44,746 nt of DNA from Pseudomonadota bacterium (GTDB lineage Bacteria; Pseudomonadota; Alphaproteobacteria; Rhizobiales; Beijerinckiaceae). Made by a program: the position numbers and the translations under genes. The stretch is from NCBI GenBank assembly GCA_020161575.1, contig JAIUNR010000013.1, positions 1-44,746 on the forward strand, in the 5' to 3' direction. The notes beneath the pieces were generated by a model. It was given only the letters and a program-made list of their open reading frames with translations, was not told the DNA's origin and made no database searches. Shown one piece after another: positions 1 to 9,152 of this stretch; the first letter of the stretch is position 1; every line of letters starts with the position of its first letter.

Positions 1-64
1 CCCTTGAGTGAGAAGAGGAGCTCGGAGGACCTCAGATTGATTTGCCCGGCCCCTGACCCCTGGT

Positions 65-1639
65 TCACCGAGAATGTCGCTCGATCAACGCTTCGGTCAC
101 CAATGTCGTGAAAGAAGCTACGGATAGCCGCATCACATCATGCGGATCAACGATTCCCTTGATAAACTCGCACAGAACGCTCTTGCCGGCTCCGGCGTCC
201 CCGTCGACCGCCAGCACGCAGTATGGTCCGGTCGGATGCAGCGTGCTGATGATAAACCCCGCCAATAATGGCCGGTTCTCCTCGGCAACCCCAATCAGAT
301 TGAAGAATTTGACCAAGCCGGAGTTCGCTTCTGGACCGGGCGCGGGCAGTGGCAATTCCCGCATTCCTGCGGCCCGGATCAATCGGACAGACGGAGCCTT
401 GGTCAGACGATAGCCATCACGGTCGATTTCGATAATCAGACCATCCGCGCGCCCAAGGTCATGGAAGACCCGTGTTTCATCGCCACCAACACGCAAGGTG
501 GGCTTGATCGCCAACCCCTTGCTGCGCGCATGACCACGGATCGTCGCGAGGGCATCTTTCATGGCGCGATCAGACACGCCGCCCTCGTAGGCCCCGAAGT
601 AAAGATCGCGGATGTAATCCTCGGCTTCTTCAGATTGCAGTTTGTAGTTGATCGATGCGCCTTCCGCTGTCGGCAGTTCGATGAACGCGCCAATCTTTTT
701 CCAGTGGAAGAACCGCACACCCGACGCCAAGACCAGTTCGACCGCCTCATCGGCTTGCGACTTTTTGCGCTTCTTGCCGCTCCCCCCGATGAGCTTGTCC
801 AAGCCTTTTTCGCGGGCTCCTCGGATCAAACCCGGCAGTTCTACAAGCGTATTGCCGGAATACCCCTCGGGCAGAACCGCCTTCACGATTTCCTCGATCC
901 GCGCATCGCTCGGCTCGAAGGCGACGAGGGCGGCCGAAAAGTCGCGCGCTGCGTCATGTGTCGAAACCCCGCTTGCGAGCTGCATGAAGTGCTTGTTGGT
1001 CACGACCGCCTTGAGCAGATGAAGGCTAAGTCCCGGGCCATCGTGGTCAAACCACACGGCCGGTAGTTGGAGCAGGTCAGCGTCTTCGATCGTCGGCCCG
1101 GTCCATGCATAGGGCTTGCCCGTGTCCGGGTGGATCGAAGGCGGCAATACCGAGATTTTTCCATCGAATAGGCATTCAACGACCTTCACCTTATCCGTCT
1201 CGATGCCGTTCACGATCGCGCGGTTGCGGAACTCGGGGTTGCGCGTGAAGCTGCCTCCCGGCGTGCCGGCGACACGGACAAAGAAGGAAGCGCCCTTCCT
1301 ACCGATCTTCACGACCGCAGGGTTTCCGAGCAGGCACGCAACAGCGCGAGTGTATGCATCGTTGTCGACATCGATCACGCCGAGATGGGTGCCATCCGAA
1401 ATCGGCGCACCGAGAAGGAGCGCGATGCCGGCGTCCCCCGCCTGATGAGCCCAGGCGTCCAGCGTAGCCGTAGCTTGCTGGGCATCCGGCACTTGCCAGT
1501 TGTGGCTATGGCAGGCCTTGGTGCCGTCGGTGACGACGCGGGGCGACAGTCCCTTTTCCTGAAGCACACGGAATAGGCGACGATTCTCTTCACGTTCCGC
1601 CTGGCTGCGGATGATTTTGGTCTTGCTGATCGTAGACAT
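65..1639 (-). CDS. Prim-Pol-type DNA primase/helicase, C-terminally truncated
   Basis: Mobile-element replication protein of 524 residues. The N-terminal third fits a bifunctional primase/polymerase (Prim-Pol) domain: an acidic VIDVDND motif (metal-binding DxD) near residue 90 is followed by GRKGASFFVR. The C-terminal part begins a P-loop ATPase with Walker A GDAGAGKS near residue 480. Relatives continue for a further 150-300 residues after Walker A (Walker B, sensor motifs), but here the frame stops about 40 residues later, so the helicase half is missing. ATG chosen for an AAGGA ribosome site about 8 bases upstream. It is followed downstream (bases 1-64) by nothing recognisable. Such proteins occur in prophages, satellites and integrative plasmids, which fits the excisionase-like gene just upstream. 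Truncation by recombination or an unseen frameshift is inferred; the Prim-Pol assignment rests on motifs only. Confidence 0.7.
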   Translation of the reverse strand: MSTISKTKIIRSQAEREENRRLFRVLQEKGLSPRVVTDGTKACHSHNWQVPDAQQATATLDAWAHQAGDAGIALLLGAPISDGTHLGVIDVDNDAYTRAVACLLGNPAVVKIGRKGASFFVRVAGTPGGSFTRNPEFRNRAIVNGIETDKVKVVECLFDGKISVLPPSIHPDTGKPYAWTGPTIEDADLLQLPAVWFDHDGPGLSLHLLKAVVTNKHFMQLASGVSTHDAARDFSAALVAFEPSDARIEEIVKAVLPEGYSGNTLVELPGLIRGAREKGLDKLIGGSGKKRKKSQADEAVELVLASGVRFFHWKKIGAFIELPTAEGASINYKLQSEEAEDYIRDLYFGAYEGGVSDRAMKDALATIRGHARSKGLAIKPTLRVGGDETRVFHDLGRADGLIIEIDRDGYRLTKAPSVRLIRAAGMRELPLPAPGPEANSGLVKFFNLIGVAEENRPLLAGFIISTLHPTGPYCVLAVDGDAGAGKSVLCEFIKGIVDPHDVMRLSVASFTTLVTEALIERHSR

Positions 1640-1789
1640 GCGATTGGTCCTTCAATGCTGCAAAGCTCCCTCGTTGCCGGGCGCAGATGGTGCGCCCGGA
1701 GGGGATAGGCTCGAGTTGTCGAGGGAATAGAAGCTGGATCGTTTGAAAGTCCGGGCGGCGCACTCGCAGCCCGGACTTAGAGTTGCCGA

Positions 1790-1981
1790 TTACTCCGCGC
1801 CAAGCTCCTCAAGCTCGGCTTCCGCCTTTTCAAGCACTTCGATACGCTCGATCTCCTTGCTGATGAACTCTTTCATCAAGCCGAGACCGTGCTCCCAGGC
1901 GCTCTCCAACCGAATCTTGCGGCGCGCAAGGCGGGCCATTTCGGCCTTAACCTCTTCCAGTTCTTCATGAATACAAGTCAT
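1790..1981 (-). CDS. small coiled-coil hypothetical protein
   Basis: A 63-residue, strongly charged protein made almost entirely of E, K, R, A and L in a heptad-like pattern (for example EELEEVKAEMARLARRK and EIERIEVLEKAEAELEELG), so it is probably one long helix or a short coiled coil. A GGAGA ribosome site lies about 8 bases before the ATG. It sits between the HTH gene and the primase gene on the same strand, in the usual position of small accessory genes of a phage-like replication module. No family is recognised and no function is claimed. Confidence 0.55.
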   Translation of the reverse strand: MTCIHEELEEVKAEMARLARRKIRLESAWEHGLGLMKEFISKEIERIEVLEKAEAELEELGAE

Positions 1982-2040
1982 ATGATTCTCCGTATCTCCA
2001 AGGGAGTTAGGCGATTGCGAATGGCCAGGGCCGTTCAGGG

Positions 2041-2253
2041 TCAGTCAGCCAACCCGGTCGTCCCGTGGCGGTGCTTGCTGGCCCACTCGCGCAAATCGCG
2101 GAGCGTTACAAAGACGCGGCTCTTGCCGATGTGGTACGTCGGCAACCCATCCTTGATAGCTTTGCGAATGTTGTGCGCGCCGGCACCGGTGGCCTTGGCG
2201 GCCTGGGGAACCGTCAGCCAACGGTCCTCGTAGCTGACGCTGTTAAAGTTCAT
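2041..2253 (-). CDS. excisionase/AlpA-like helix-turn-helix protein
   Basis: A 70-residue DNA-binding protein. The stretch WLTVPQAAKATGAGAHNIRKAIKDG is a winged MerR/excisionase-type helix-turn-helix (HTH_17-like), followed by LPTYHIGKSRVFVTLRDLREWA, the typical strand-turn-helix ending of this family. Proteins of this type serve as excisionases or as regulators of mobile-element genes. The ATG has an excellent AGGAGGT ribosome site 5-6 bases upstream. It heads a leftward group with the coiled-coil gene and the primase, as expected for an integrated element. The family is well supported; whether it acts as a recombination directionality factor or as a transcriptional regulator cannot be told. 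Confidence 0.75.
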   Translation of the reverse strand: MNFNSVSYEDRWLTVPQAAKATGAGAHNIRKAIKDGLPTYHIGKSRVFVTLRDLREWASKHRHGTTGLAD

Positions 2254-2327
2254 GTGCGACCTCCTTTGTTAATGGGAAGGAGGCCAGCATTGGATGAAAC
2301 CGAATGCCCTTGGAGGAAGGGCTAGAA

Positions 2328-3065
2328 TTATTCAGGACCCACTTGCCTTATTTTTAGGTCACTGCGGATCACGGATGTGTCGACGGGCACTCCAAATTTA
2401 GCCAGCACATCGATAGCATCAAGAAGTTTCTCTAGCCTATTGGTTAGTTCTTCCGGTCTATCTATGGCTCGCGCCATATTCACTTCAAATTTCCGTTTAA
2501 ATCTTATCGCTAAATCCCTCGCCATAGATTCTGGGTTGACACTTAACTCGTTATGGAGATCAAATTTTTTGATTGCCTTCCTTGCCGCACTCTGTAGTTT
2601 AAATTCTATCTCATCATCATTCTCATTGATCTGACCGACTGCTTCATCGGTTAAATATCTTGCAATCTCCCGGAACAACGCTTCATCCATATTTTTTCTT
2701 GTTCCGATTTCTCTTATTCTTAGAATAGTTGAAATTATTGTTGTTTCCTGACTAAATTTATTAATTTTTGATTTTTTTGACGATACAGAAGCTAAATGTT
2801 TGCTCTCAATTCCATTTTGAATCGCCTGCAACAAAAGGTCTATTGGCGCTTCCGGCTCAATTCCATGCTCATTGAGCAGATTCCAAGAGTCTTCATCAGT
2901 ATATAAATCATCATGAAGGACATCTTTGATGCCAAATCCATCTTTTAATTCTACCTTTTTGTGAAGGTGTTCTGTGAGGTATTTTGGAATCTCATTTTGC
3001 GCGAAAAGTGGTGACTTTCTGCGTGACCTGGTCTTCGTCGGTCCCCGCTTACCCACTTTGGACAT
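2328..3065 (-). CDS. AT-rich hypothetical protein
   Basis: A 245-residue protein of unknown function. An in-frame ATG exists 15 codons upstream (3110), but the start at 3065 is preferred because GGAGGGAG lies 5 bases before it. The N-terminus is very basic (KVGKRGPTKTRSRRK), as in nucleic-acid-associated proteins. The rest is charged and helical, rich in E, K, I and N, with no membrane segment or signal peptide. The gene is visibly much richer in A+T than everything around it, with codons such as AAA, ATA and TTT that its neighbours avoid, so it was probably acquired recently from a different genome. It lies downstream of dnaE2 on the same strand but 390 bases away, so separate transcription is likely. 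Confidence 0.6.
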   Translation of the reverse strand: MSKVGKRGPTKTRSRRKSPLFAQNEIPKYLTEHLHKKVELKDGFGIKDVLHDDLYTDEDSWNLLNEHGIEPEAPIDLLLQAIQNGIESKHLASVSSKKSKINKFSQETTIISTILRIREIGTRKNMDEALFREIARYLTDEAVGQINENDDEIEFKLQSAARKAIKKFDLHNELSVNPESMARDLAIRFKRKFEVNMARAIDRPEELTNRLEKLLDAIDVLAKFGVPVDTSVIRSDLKIRQVGPE

Positions 3066-3458
3066 GAAGCTCCCTCCAAAAACGTATCTGCGCTGCATAG
3101 AATCCAGCAACGCAGATCAATTGTCGAGCATGAGAAGACGGGCAATACTGCCTGCAGCGTGCTCCACCTCGCGTTGGGACAAACGGAGCGCTTGTCCGAC
3201 GCTTAAGGCGCGACAACACGAACTATCGGACGCGGGTGCAGTCTGGGACAGGTAAAACGATTGCTGCACGATAAGCTCGTAGCCGATCACCTAGTAGTGC
3301 AGGATTCACGTCTCCGCCCCAGCAAACGGACTGCAAATATACATTACAGTTCCATATTACACCTTATGCGAAGACAGCTTCTTTTTTTTACAACCCCGTG
3401 GATTTATCGTTGTCTATGGGGTGGAGAGCTAACAGGCTTGGTTGGGCTGTACTTTGTT
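3066..3458. other. intergenic region without a recognisable gene
   Basis: About 390 bases between the stop of dnaE2 and the start of the AT-rich gene. Composition drops gradually from GC-rich to AT-rich across it. An imperfect inverted repeat CTGCAC-N27-GTGCAG lies at about 3263-3302. Short open frames here have no family resemblance and no ribosome site. It probably contains the promoter of the downstream AT-rich gene, but I cannot place it. Confidence 0.4.
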
Positions 3459-6400
3459 TCAATGAAAATCCCGGCTTTTCGGCAGGATGCGTGCATCGCG
3501 CGGGTGGCGGTTGCGTGGAGGTGGTACGAGATGGAGCGGCGAGGGGACGACGCTGTGGCGGGCATCGCGCGTATTACCGGGCGTGCCGAGTGTGGAACCT
3601 TCATCGGCGGGTGACAGCAGAGACTTTGTGAGCGCCTGACCTGAACGCTGGGCATCCCACATCAGATCCAGCGCATCGGAGCGGTCGATCACGTTCGTGG
3701 TCATGAGATGCACCACACCCTCGGGACTTTTCTGCACGCGTCCTTCGACGAGCATCAGCCGCGCGGCCATGACAGGGCGTCGAAGGGCCTCGAATTGCCG
3801 TGCCCAGAGCACGCAATTGGTGACACCAGTTTCATCTTCCAGCGTGATGAAAATCGCATTCCCCTTGCCGGGGCGCTGGCGCACCAGCACCAACCCCGCC
3901 ATGCGGGTGAAACGTCCATCGGCGCGGCTTGCGGTTTCCGCCGCCGAACAGATTCCCTCGCGTCGGAACAGCGGGCGCAGCAGCGCCATCGGGTGTGCTT
4001 TCAGCGAGAGGCGCATGGTCTGATAATCGGTCGCGACATGCTCGCCGAGGCCCATTTCGGGCAGGTTGGCATCGGTTTCAACCCCGAGTTCTGGCGCGGC
4101 AGCACTCGCAAAGAGGGGGAGCGGATCATCCTCCGGCAAGCGGCGCACCTCCCATAGAGCTTGCCGCCGGTCGAGCCTGATGGAGCGGAAGGCATCGGCA
4201 TCAGCCAGCGCGCGCATGGGTCGGCCATAAAGCCGCGCGCGGGTGGAAAGCTCTTCGACCGAGGCAAATCCCTCGCGTCGTGCGACCATGAGGCGCTTCG
4301 CTTCCGCCTCGTGGATACCCTCGGCCTGCCGGAAGCCGAGACGCAAAGCGAGAGCGCCGCTTTCGGTGCACTCCAGCGTGTTATCCCAGAACGAGTGGTT
4401 GATATCGACCGGGCGCGCTTCCACCCCGTGTTCGCGGGCATCGCGTACGATCTGTGCCGGGGCATAGAAGCCCATCGGCTGCGAGTTCAGCAGGGCGGCG
4501 GCGAAGATCGTGGGGTGATGGCATTTGATCCAGGAGGAGATGTAGACAAGCTTCGCGAAGCTCGCGGCGTGGCTTTCGGGAAAACCGTAGGAGCCAAAAC
4601 CCTTGATCTGCTCGAAGCAGTTCTGCGCGAATTCCCGCGCATAACCGCGCGCCACCATGCGTTCCACCATCAGGCTCTCGAAGCGCCCGATGGTACCGAC
4701 ATTGCGGAAGGTCGCCATGGCGCGGCGGAGCTGGTTCGCCTCGACATCGGAGAATTTCGCGGCAACCATCGCGAGCTGCATCGCCTGCTCCTGGAAGAGC
4801 GGCACACCCTTGGTTTTGCCGAGAACCGCGTGGAGTTCATCCGGCGGGCCATGTTCTGGCGCCGGCGAGGGGAAGGTGACGGCTTCCATCCCCGCCCGGC
4901 GGCGCAAATAGGGGTGTACCATGTTACCTTGGATGGGGCCGGGGCGGACAATCGCGACCTGGATCACGAGATCGTAGAATTCACGTGGCTTGAGGCGCGG
5001 CAGCATGTTGATCTGCGCCCGGCTTTCGACCTGAAACACGCCCACGCTGTCGCCCCGGCAGAGCATGTCATAGGTCGGCTTGTCATCCGGAGGCACATCG
5101 GCGAGGCCCATGTCGATGCCCTCGTGGTCGCGCAGCAACTCAAAAGCCTTGCGGATGCAGGTGAGCATCCCCAGCGCCAGCACATCCACCTTCATGAGGC
5201 GAAGCGCGTCGATATCGTCTTTGTCCCATTCGATGAAGGTGCGGTCCGCCATGGCGGCATTGCCGATTGGCACAAGTTCGTCGAGCCGGTCGCGGGTCAA
5301 CACGAAACCGCCGACATGCTGGGAGAGATGGCGCGGAAAGCCGATCAGCCGTTTTGCAAAACCGACCGCGCGCGCGATCCAGGGGTTATCGGGGTCGAGC
5401 CCCGCCTGCTTCACCTGATTGCGGGTGATATCCGAGCCCCAGCTGCCCCATTGCGTGCCGGAGAGCGCGGCTGTGACATCCTCCGAGAGACCCAGCACCT
5501 TGCCGACCTCCCGGATCGCGCTTTTCGGCCGGTAATGGATGACGGTGGCGGCAAGGCCCGCACGCTCGCGCCCATAGCGCTGATAGATGTGCTGGATGAC
5601 CTCCTCGCGTCGCTCATGCTCGAAATCGACATCGATATCCGGCGGTTCGCGCCTCTCCTCGGAGATGAAACGGGCGAAGAGCACGTTGTGCTCGGCTGGG
5701 TCCACGCAGGTGATGCCCAACACATAGCAGACGGCGGAATTCGCGGCCGAGCCGCGCCCCTGACAGAGGATTCCCTTGTCGTTCGCGACGCGCACAATGT
5801 CATGGATGGTGAGGAAATAGCGCGCGTAATCGAGCTTGCCGATCAGCGCGAGTTCGTCGCGCAGTAGCTTCTCGACCTTCTCCGGGACACCATCGGGATA
5901 ACGCATGGCGGCGTGGCGGAAGGTGAGTTCGGTGAGCCATCCTTGTGCATCCTTTCCCGGCGGCACGGGCTCATCGGGGTATTCATAGGTGAGCTGGCCG
6001 AGATCGAATTCAACGCGCGAAAGCAGGCGCTGCGTCTCGGCGATTGCATCCGGGGCATCAGCAAAGAGACGCGCCATCTCATTGGGGTGTTTCAGGTGCC
6101 GCTCGGCATTGGCTTCCAGCAGCCGGCCGACATTCTCAAGCGTTCGCCCCGCGCCGATGCAGGTGAGAATATCCTGAAGATCGCGCTGGCCGGGCTCGGC
6201 ATAGAGGGCGTCGTTCGTTGCCAGCAGCGGGATGCGCTGGGCTTCACCGATTGCCTTGAGTTCCGCAAGCTTGCGTCGGTCATCACCCCGTCGTGGCATG
6301 GTTGCGCCGAGCCAGAGCGCGCCGGGCGCGGCTTCCGCGAGGCGCGGCAGCAGGGCGGAGAGGTTTCGCCGGTCGCGCTCCGGCATCACGATCCACAGGA

Positions 6401-6890
6401 GGTTGCGGGCATCGGTGAGAAGGTCATCGAGCCTCAGATGACACTCGCCCTTTTTCGCGCGGCGATTGCCAAGGGTGAGCAGCCGGCAGAGCCTCCCCCA
6501 ACCGGCGCGATTTTCCGGATACACAACGATATCCGGCGTGCCATCCGCGAAAGCGAGACGCACGCCAGTGACGAGTTTGAAGGTCTGCGCCCGCGTCTGC
6601 ACCTCATGCCGCAAGGCTTCGGCTTGGGCTTCATAATCGGACAGCGGGGTGATCTCGACGCGATATTCCCCCGGCCCGGAGCCTTCGCGTTGCTTCACCG
6701 GCGGCAACAGGCCGCCCTCGCGCAACTCCCTGAGCGCCCCCCATGCCCGGACAACCCCGGCGACGGTATTGCGATCCGCGATACCAAGCCCCGAATGCCC
6801 CAGCAGCACGCTGGTGAGAACGAGGTCCGCCGCCGGCGAAGCTCCACGCAGGAAGGAGAAATTCGTCGCGCAGGCGAGTTCGGCATACAT
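3459..6890 (-). CDS. dnaE2: error-prone DNA polymerase DnaE2 (ImuC)
   Basis: The catalytic subunit of the SOS-inducible translesion mutasome, a C-family polymerase related to the replicative alpha subunit. The 1143 residues fit the family. It opens with MYAELACATNFSFLRGASP, the classic start of the PHP domain. The palm carries PDIDVDFEHERREEV with the catalytic aspartates, preceded by GRGSAANSAVCYVLGI. An OB-fold precedes the C-terminus, which ends PKSRDFH as in other DnaE2 proteins. The ATG overlaps the stop of imuB by one base (TAATG), so the two are translationally coupled. It copies past damaged bases without proofreading and needs ImuA and ImuB for activity in vivo. Expression is expected from the LexA-controlled promoter ahead of imuA. 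Confidence 0.95.
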   Translation of the reverse strand: MYAELACATNFSFLRGASPAADLVLTSVLLGHSGLGIADRNTVAGVVRAWGALRELREGGLLPPVKQREGSGPGEYRVEITPLSDYEAQAEALRHEVQTRAQTFKLVTGVRLAFADGTPDIVVYPENRAGWGRLCRLLTLGNRRAKKGECHLRLDDLLTDARNLLWIVMPERDRRNLSALLPRLAEAAPGALWLGATMPRRGDDRRKLAELKAIGEAQRIPLLATNDALYAEPGQRDLQDILTCIGAGRTLENVGRLLEANAERHLKHPNEMARLFADAPDAIAETQRLLSRVEFDLGQLTYEYPDEPVPPGKDAQGWLTELTFRHAAMRYPDGVPEKVEKLLRDELALIGKLDYARYFLTIHDIVRVANDKGILCQGRGSAANSAVCYVLGITCVDPAEHNVLFARFISEERREPPDIDVDFEHERREEVIQHIYQRYGRERAGLAATVIHYRPKSAIREVGKVLGLSEDVTAALSGTQWGSWGSDITRNQVKQAGLDPDNPWIARAVGFAKRLIGFPRHLSQHVGGFVLTRDRLDELVPIGNAAMADRTFIEWDKDDIDALRLMKVDVLALGMLTCIRKAFELLRDHEGIDMGLADVPPDDKPTYDMLCRGDSVGVFQVESRAQINMLPRLKPREFYDLVIQVAIVRPGPIQGNMVHPYLRRRAGMEAVTFPSPAPEHGPPDELHAVLGKTKGVPLFQEQAMQLAMVAAKFSDVEANQLRRAMATFRNVGTIGRFESLMVERMVARGYAREFAQNCFEQIKGFGSYGFPESHAASFAKLVYISSWIKCHHPTIFAAALLNSQPMGFYAPAQIVRDAREHGVEARPVDINHSFWDNTLECTESGALALRLGFRQAEGIHEAEAKRLMVARREGFASVEELSTRARLYGRPMRALADADAFRSIRLDRRQALWEVRRLPEDDPLPLFASAAAPELGVETDANLPEMGLGEHVATDYQTMRLSLKAHPMALLRPLFRREGICSAAETASRADGRFTRMAGLVLVRQRPGKGNAIFITLEDETGVTNCVLWARQFEALRRPVMAARLMLVEGRVQKSPEGVVHLMTTNVIDRSDALDLMWDAQRSGQALTKSLLSPADEGSTLGTPGNTRDARHSVVPSPLHLVPPPRNRHPRDARILPKSRDFH

Positions 6891-8467
6891 TACGCGAAAA
6901 GCCCGTGCATGAACCAGCGCGGACGCGCGGTGGAATCCTCGTAAAGCCCTTCGCGGAAAATCCAGAAGCGATGCCCGTTGGCGTCCTCGATGCGGTAATA
7001 GTCGCGCGTGGCGGGCGGGCGATCACCCCCGCCAGAGGCTTCACGCCACCATTCCGGCGCGATGCGCTCCGGCCCTTCCGCCAACCGCACCTCATGCAGC
7101 ACGCGCCGCCATCGAAAGCGCAGGGGCGGGCTATCCGGCACCTCGGCCAGCACCTCGATGAGGTGCGGATATTCGAACAGAGTGAGCGGTCGCGCGGGCG
7201 GTTGCCCCGGTTCGGGCGCAGGAAAAGGGGCTGCCGCATGGCCCGAAAGATACGGCACGCTGCCCCCGGCTCGAACGGGATCATGCGTGTCGCGCCCGAC
7301 AAACCGACGCACATTCTCGCGCCCGAAGCGGACGGTGAGTCGATCGACGAGAGCGGCGATTTCACCCGCTTCCTCCGCAGGCGCGGTTCCGCCCTCCAGC
7401 GTGGATTGCTGCGCATCGAGGGGCTCGCTGCGATGAACCGCAAGACGCAGCGCATCGAAGCCAAAACCGGGATCGAGCGGATCGGTGAGCGTATCGATCC
7501 TGAGCCTCAAAAGCCGCATCAGCACGGCTGGGTCACGGGTGCCTTGCGCTGTCTCGATCATCACACGCCGCACCGCGCCATCCGAGCGAAAGAAGCTCGC
7601 CTCGAACGCGCGACCGCCCGCTCCGCGCCGCTCCAGCGCTTCAACGATATCCTGCGCAAGCCTTTCGAGCGCGCCGAGCAGGCTTTCGACATGCGCCAGG
7701 GGCTCGGCGAAATGCCGCTCTGCTACGATGAGCGGCGCGGGCCGCAGCGGCGTGATGCGGATATCCTCATGCCCCAGAACGCGGCGCAGGGCATGAGAAA
7801 GTCCTGCTCCGAAACGCGCCGTGAGCAGATGCGAGGGGCGATCGGCAAGGTCAGCCAAGATGCGGAACCCTGCGCGGCTCAGGGCAAGGGTTGTCTCGAT
7901 GGGTTGATCCAGAGCCGTGATCGGCAGCGCGCGCGCGTGGATTTTCTCCTCTCCAGGAGCGGCAATCCTGTTGCGCCTGTAGCGCGCGAAAGCCCATGCA
8001 GCATCCGGCGTGTCAGCCATTGCTGCCCATGTCGTGAACCCGAGGCCTGCAAGCCTGCGCCGCGCGCGCCCGAGCATCGCTTCCTCTCCGCCGAAGAGAT
8101 GCGCACAGCCCGTGATATCGAGGATAAGGCCATCGCGCCCGTGCAGGGCCACGAGGGGGGTGAACATGTCGCAGAGATCACTCGCGCGGCGTAGAAAATC
8201 GGTGTCGGCCTCATTGTTGGCCTCCGCCACCTCGAGGTTGGGCCAGAGCGCGCGTGCTTCTGTGAGCGCCATGCCTATGCGAAGACCGATGCCTGCTGCT
8301 ACGCGGTCGAGCGCCGCGATCCGCAACGCGCCGCGATCTTTCTCGACCAACACGAACGGGCGTTCATCCCGCTCGTTGCGCGTGGGGCTGTTCATCGCGC
8401 GCCGGGCGCGATCGGTTGAGAGAAATGGGAACCACAGGGCGAGATAACGACGGGGCTGACCTGTCAT
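6890..8467 (-). CDS. imuB: ImuB, catalytically inactive Y-family polymerase-like mutasome subunit
   Basis: A 525-residue Y-family-like protein that bridges the beta clamp, ImuA and DnaE2. RRYLALWFPFLSTDRARR opens the family core. LDITGCAHLFGGEEAML stands where active Y-family polymerases carry their catalytic SIDE motif, so the protein is probably non-catalytic, as known for ImuB. RPLTLFEYP near the C-terminus (about residue 450) could be a clamp-binding peptide. The frame is open to 8653, but homology begins right after the ATG at 8467, which is my choice; an ATG at 8527 is the alternative. With either start, imuB overlaps the end of imuA by 100 bases or more in another frame. It is coupled to dnaE2 through TAATG. 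Confidence 0.9.
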   Translation of the reverse strand: MTGQPRRYLALWFPFLSTDRARRAMNSPTRNERDERPFVLVEKDRGALRIAALDRVAAGIGLRIGMALTEARALWPNLEVAEANNEADTDFLRRASDLCDMFTPLVALHGRDGLILDITGCAHLFGGEEAMLGRARRRLAGLGFTTWAAMADTPDAAWAFARYRRNRIAAPGEEKIHARALPITALDQPIETTLALSRAGFRILADLADRPSHLLTARFGAGLSHALRRVLGHEDIRITPLRPAPLIVAERHFAEPLAHVESLLGALERLAQDIVEALERRGAGGRAFEASFFRSDGAVRRVMIETAQGTRDPAVLMRLLRLRIDTLTDPLDPGFGFDALRLAVHRSEPLDAQQSTLEGGTAPAEEAGEIAALVDRLTVRFGRENVRRFVGRDTHDPVRAGGSVPYLSGHAAAPFPAPEPGQPPARPLTLFEYPHLIEVLAEVPDSPPLRFRWRRVLHEVRLAEGPERIAPEWWREASGGGDRPPATRDYYRIEDANGHRFWIFREGLYEDSTARPRWFMHGLFA

Positions 8468-9137
8468 CGGGACGTGTTCCGTATCCGGCTTCCCCTTCGG
8501 CAAAACGGTTTTCAAGGCGTTGAGCATCGCGGTTCCATTCCAGATGATGTTGCGCTCCCTCCTGCCCGTTGCGCGCACGCAGCAAGGTGAGGTGAAAAGC
8601 CGGCTGCCCCGGCGCTTTCGCGGCCAAGGCGCGCGAGGGGGCCGAGCGCGCAAGCCAGCGGGTTTCAGCGGCGCTCGCCTTCACCGTCGCGCCGCTCCGC
8701 AGCAGGAAAACCGGCACACCGGAGGTTTTCGCAGCCAGCGCAAGGCGACGGCTCGCGGTGAGATCATAGGCCCGCGCCTCACCCCTGATATCGATGATCA
8801 CCGCGCCGAGAGCCTTGCATCGCGCCCCTTCGAGGCCAGCCTGAAGCGCGGATGGGACATCGAGTGCGCGAACAAACAGCAGAAGCGTCGGGTCAAACCC
8901 CAGTTCCACCAATCCTGCCGGGTATGGCGTGCCTGTCTCGCTCGCCAGAGCCTCATGCCGGATCCAGAGTTTTGCCTTATTCCCACGGCTCGCACCCAGC
9001 ATCAGCGCGAGAGCCGTAAGACTCACACCATCGGCATCGGCAGATGCGTAGAATTCATGCAGTACCGCCGCCGCGAGGGAAAACCCGGGCGCTGCATGGA
9101 CTTGACAATCCGGAATTCTCCTCATGGCGAAGGACAT
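8364..9137 (-). CDS. imuA: ImuA, RecA/SulA-like mutasome accessory protein
   Basis: First gene of the SOS mutagenesis operon, 257 residues. ImuA proteins are RecA-fold relatives that interact with ImuB and RecA. Visible family features are the opening with FSLAAAVLHEFYA, then LWIRHEALASETGTPYPAGL, FDPTLLLFVRA, and LGAVIIDIRGEARAYDLTASRRLALAAKTSGVPVFLLR. A canonical Walker A is not evident, which is common in this family. The C-terminal 35 or so residues (RPVVPISLNRSRPARDEQPH) are encoded by DNA that also encodes the start of imuB in another frame; most relatives end near this point, so this tail may be variable. An SOS box lies 16 bases upstream of the ATG. Confidence 0.85.
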   Translation of the reverse strand: MSFAMRRIPDCQVHAAPGFSLAAAVLHEFYASADADGVSLTALALMLGASRGNKAKLWIRHEALASETGTPYPAGLVELGFDPTLLLFVRALDVPSALQAGLEGARCKALGAVIIDIRGEARAYDLTASRRLALAAKTSGVPVFLLRSGATVKASAAETRWLARSAPSRALAAKAPGQPAFHLTLLRARNGQEGAQHHLEWNRDAQRLENRFAEGEAGYGTRPDDRSAPSLSRPVVPISLNRSRPARDEQPHAQRAG

Positions 9138-9152
9138 GATTGCCGCTCAAAT

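Noticed and set aside
3263-3302. Inverted repeat CTGCAC-N27-GTGCAG as an operator or terminator
   Set aside because: Six-base arms with a long unpaired centre and no T-tract; too weak to call more than an oddity.
4161-5867. A 568-codon plus-strand frame opposite dnaE2
   Set aside because: It is an antisense shadow of a GC-rich conserved polymerase gene, with no ribosome site and low-complexity H/D/R-rich text.
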